Assembly (NCBI RefSeq): GCF_013327855.1
Contig: NZ_JABUMX010000001.1
Coordinates: 930,001-994,000 of the forward strand
DNA from: Phyllobacterium pellucidum
GTDB lineage: Bacteria > Pseudomonadota > Alphaproteobacteria > Rhizobiales > Rhizobiaceae
Direction of reading: 5' to 3'
DNA length: 64,000 nt
Below are positions 63,246 through 64,000 of this stretch, in pieces (the stretch's first letter is position 1; every line of letters begins with the position of its first letter). The position numbers were made by a program, and so were the translations under genes. A model generated the notes under the pieces. It was not told the origin of the DNA, did not search any database, and worked only from the letters and a program-made list of their open reading frames with translations.

Positions 63246-63974
63246 ATGTTATTGGCCATTGTCACGCTCGTATGGGCGACGGCCACCTTATCTGACGAAT
63301 ATCCTTGCAAGCCGGTCCCGCCCAACGACACGAAGACGCGCTCCTTGCCGATCGATCCCGACTACCTGGTCAAATTCAAGCTCGTGGATGGCCCGGCATT
63401 TGCAATACCTTACGGCTATTACGGCTTTGCCCTTCCCGAAAAAGTGAACTGCCAGCCGTTGCGGGATGTCTTTAGCTTCAACTTCTGGATGCCCGATCTA
63501 AGGGCGCCAAAAAAAGACCCTTACGGGTTGGCCTATTTCCGGATTCAGGAGGATGGGCATCCGAAACCCGGTCCCGATGACTATATAGTCCAGGCACTCT
63601 TTGTTAAGCGGGCCACGGACGCGGATTATGCCAAGCATAAGTTGCCCTCGAGCTGGCTTTTCACCTGGTTGGGTGTTTATGACAATCGCTTTCTTCTGAG
63701 ACCCGAAGTGAATGGACTCCTGCGCGTCATCGATCTCGAGGCCGGCAGCAATCCCGCAGTAAAAACGGAAGACTACGTTCGCTTGGCCGATCCGCGCGAG
63801 GAAATTCGCTTGGAATGCTCTCCGGACACGCTCAATCCGACTTGCATATACTATATTTACCTAAGTGATTTGCAACTTTTGATCAAAGGCCGCTTTCCTT
63901 ACGATGCCCTGGCCCAATGGCGCCCGATTATGTCCGCCAATCGCACACTGATCGAACATTGGATCATTAAATAG
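63246..63974 (+). CDS. Exported hypothetical protein
   Basis: A 242-residue protein with a signal peptide (MLLAIVTLVWATATLSDEYP). The mature part is a beta-rich domain with aromatic residues (YGYYGFALP, FNFWMPDLRAP, YFRIQEDG) and Cys residues near the C-terminus (RLECSPDTLNPTCIYYIY) that could pair. Start ATG 63246 is chosen for the signal peptide; the frame opens further upstream. It follows the lipoprotein gene by 40 bp on the same strand and may be cotranscribed. The family is not recognised. Confidence 0.75.
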   Translation: MLLAIVTLVWATATLSDEYPCKPVPPNDTKTRSLPIDPDYLVKFKLVDGPAFAIPYGYYGFALPEKVNCQPLRDVFSFNFWMPDLRAPKKDPYGLAYFRIQEDGHPKPGPDDYIVQALFVKRATDADYAKHKLPSSWLFTWLGVYDNRFLLRPEVNGLLRVIDLEAGSNPAVKTEDYVRLADPREEIRLECSPDTLNPTCIYYIYLSDLQLLIKGRFPYDALAQWRPIMSANRTLIEHWIIK

Positions 63975-64000
63975 GCTCCAGTACCGTCTCGCCGCCCTGG

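Noticed and set aside
1-64000. CRISPR arrays, tRNA or rRNA genes
   Set aside because: No regularly spaced repeats with spacers, no cloverleaf-like or rRNA-like sequence was seen; the repeats found are coding tandem repeats or inverted repeats.

Overview
The window looks like chromosomal DNA of a Hyphomicrobiales (Rhizobiales) alphaproteobacterium, probably of the Rhizobiaceae/Phyllobacteriaceae. The reasons are the gene content and order (a zwf-pgl-edd Entner-Doudoroff operon, a ureDABC...EFG urease operon, a divergent isocitrate lyase/ScfR-type regulator pair, DUF1127, an NfeR1/alpha-r14-like small RNA) and the GC-rich, C/G-ending codon use. The exact genus cannot be fixed from the sequence alone. 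No rRNA, tRNA, CRISPR array or prophage was seen.

Layout. 1-2.0 kb: end of an AsmA-like gene and a VOC protein. 2.0-6.1 kb: a putrescine-type ABC transporter (potF-G-H-I, minus strand) with a terminator hairpin between potF and potG. 6.2-10.7 kb: an EamA exporter, then a ScfR/RamB-type regulator divergent from isocitrate lyase. 10.8-11.6 kb: a GIY-YIG protein and an IS110 transposase remnant whose 3' end is duplicated as an 88-bp perfect inverted repeat. 11.9-17.5 kb: gamma-glutamylputrescine-type glutamine synthetase and oxidase (which could use what the Pot transporter imports), a FabH-like synthase and a Pit phosphate transporter. 17.5-21.5 kb: a VapBC-type toxin-antitoxin pair, two SDRs and an aldehyde dehydrogenase. 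21.7-25.8 kb: zwf-pgl-edd. 25.8-29.1 kb: a GlxA/GbdR-like regulator, folD and an orphan soxB (C1/sarcosine metabolism). 30-37.1 kb: proC and the urease operon, with an antisense exported protein between ureB and ureC and a DinB-fold gene between ureC and ureE.

37-46 kb: an LLM oxidoreductase, a DeoR regulator with MFS transporter (looks acquired), small exported proteins, an NfeR1-like sRNA with three anti-Shine-Dalgarno motifs, glycerate kinase, amidase, DUF1127 and VanZ genes. 46-55 kb: a type I secretion ABC/HlyD pair next to two unusual low-complexity, non-RTX proteins that are probable export substrates, facing a NarL/LuxR-type regulator.

The most interesting locus is 55.96-60.81 kb. 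One minus-strand cluster holds a SARP/BTAD-TPR regulator, two short proteins sharing an MAKY-x-IV...LWL-x-NL leader, a YcaO and a TfuA. YcaO plus TfuA is the known enzyme pair for peptide backbone thioamidation. One of the short proteins (128 aa) ends in five tandem 13-residue repeats, as expected of a multi-core RiPP precursor. I read this as a previously undescribed RiPP system. The window ends with a glycosyltransferase and two exported proteins of unknown function.
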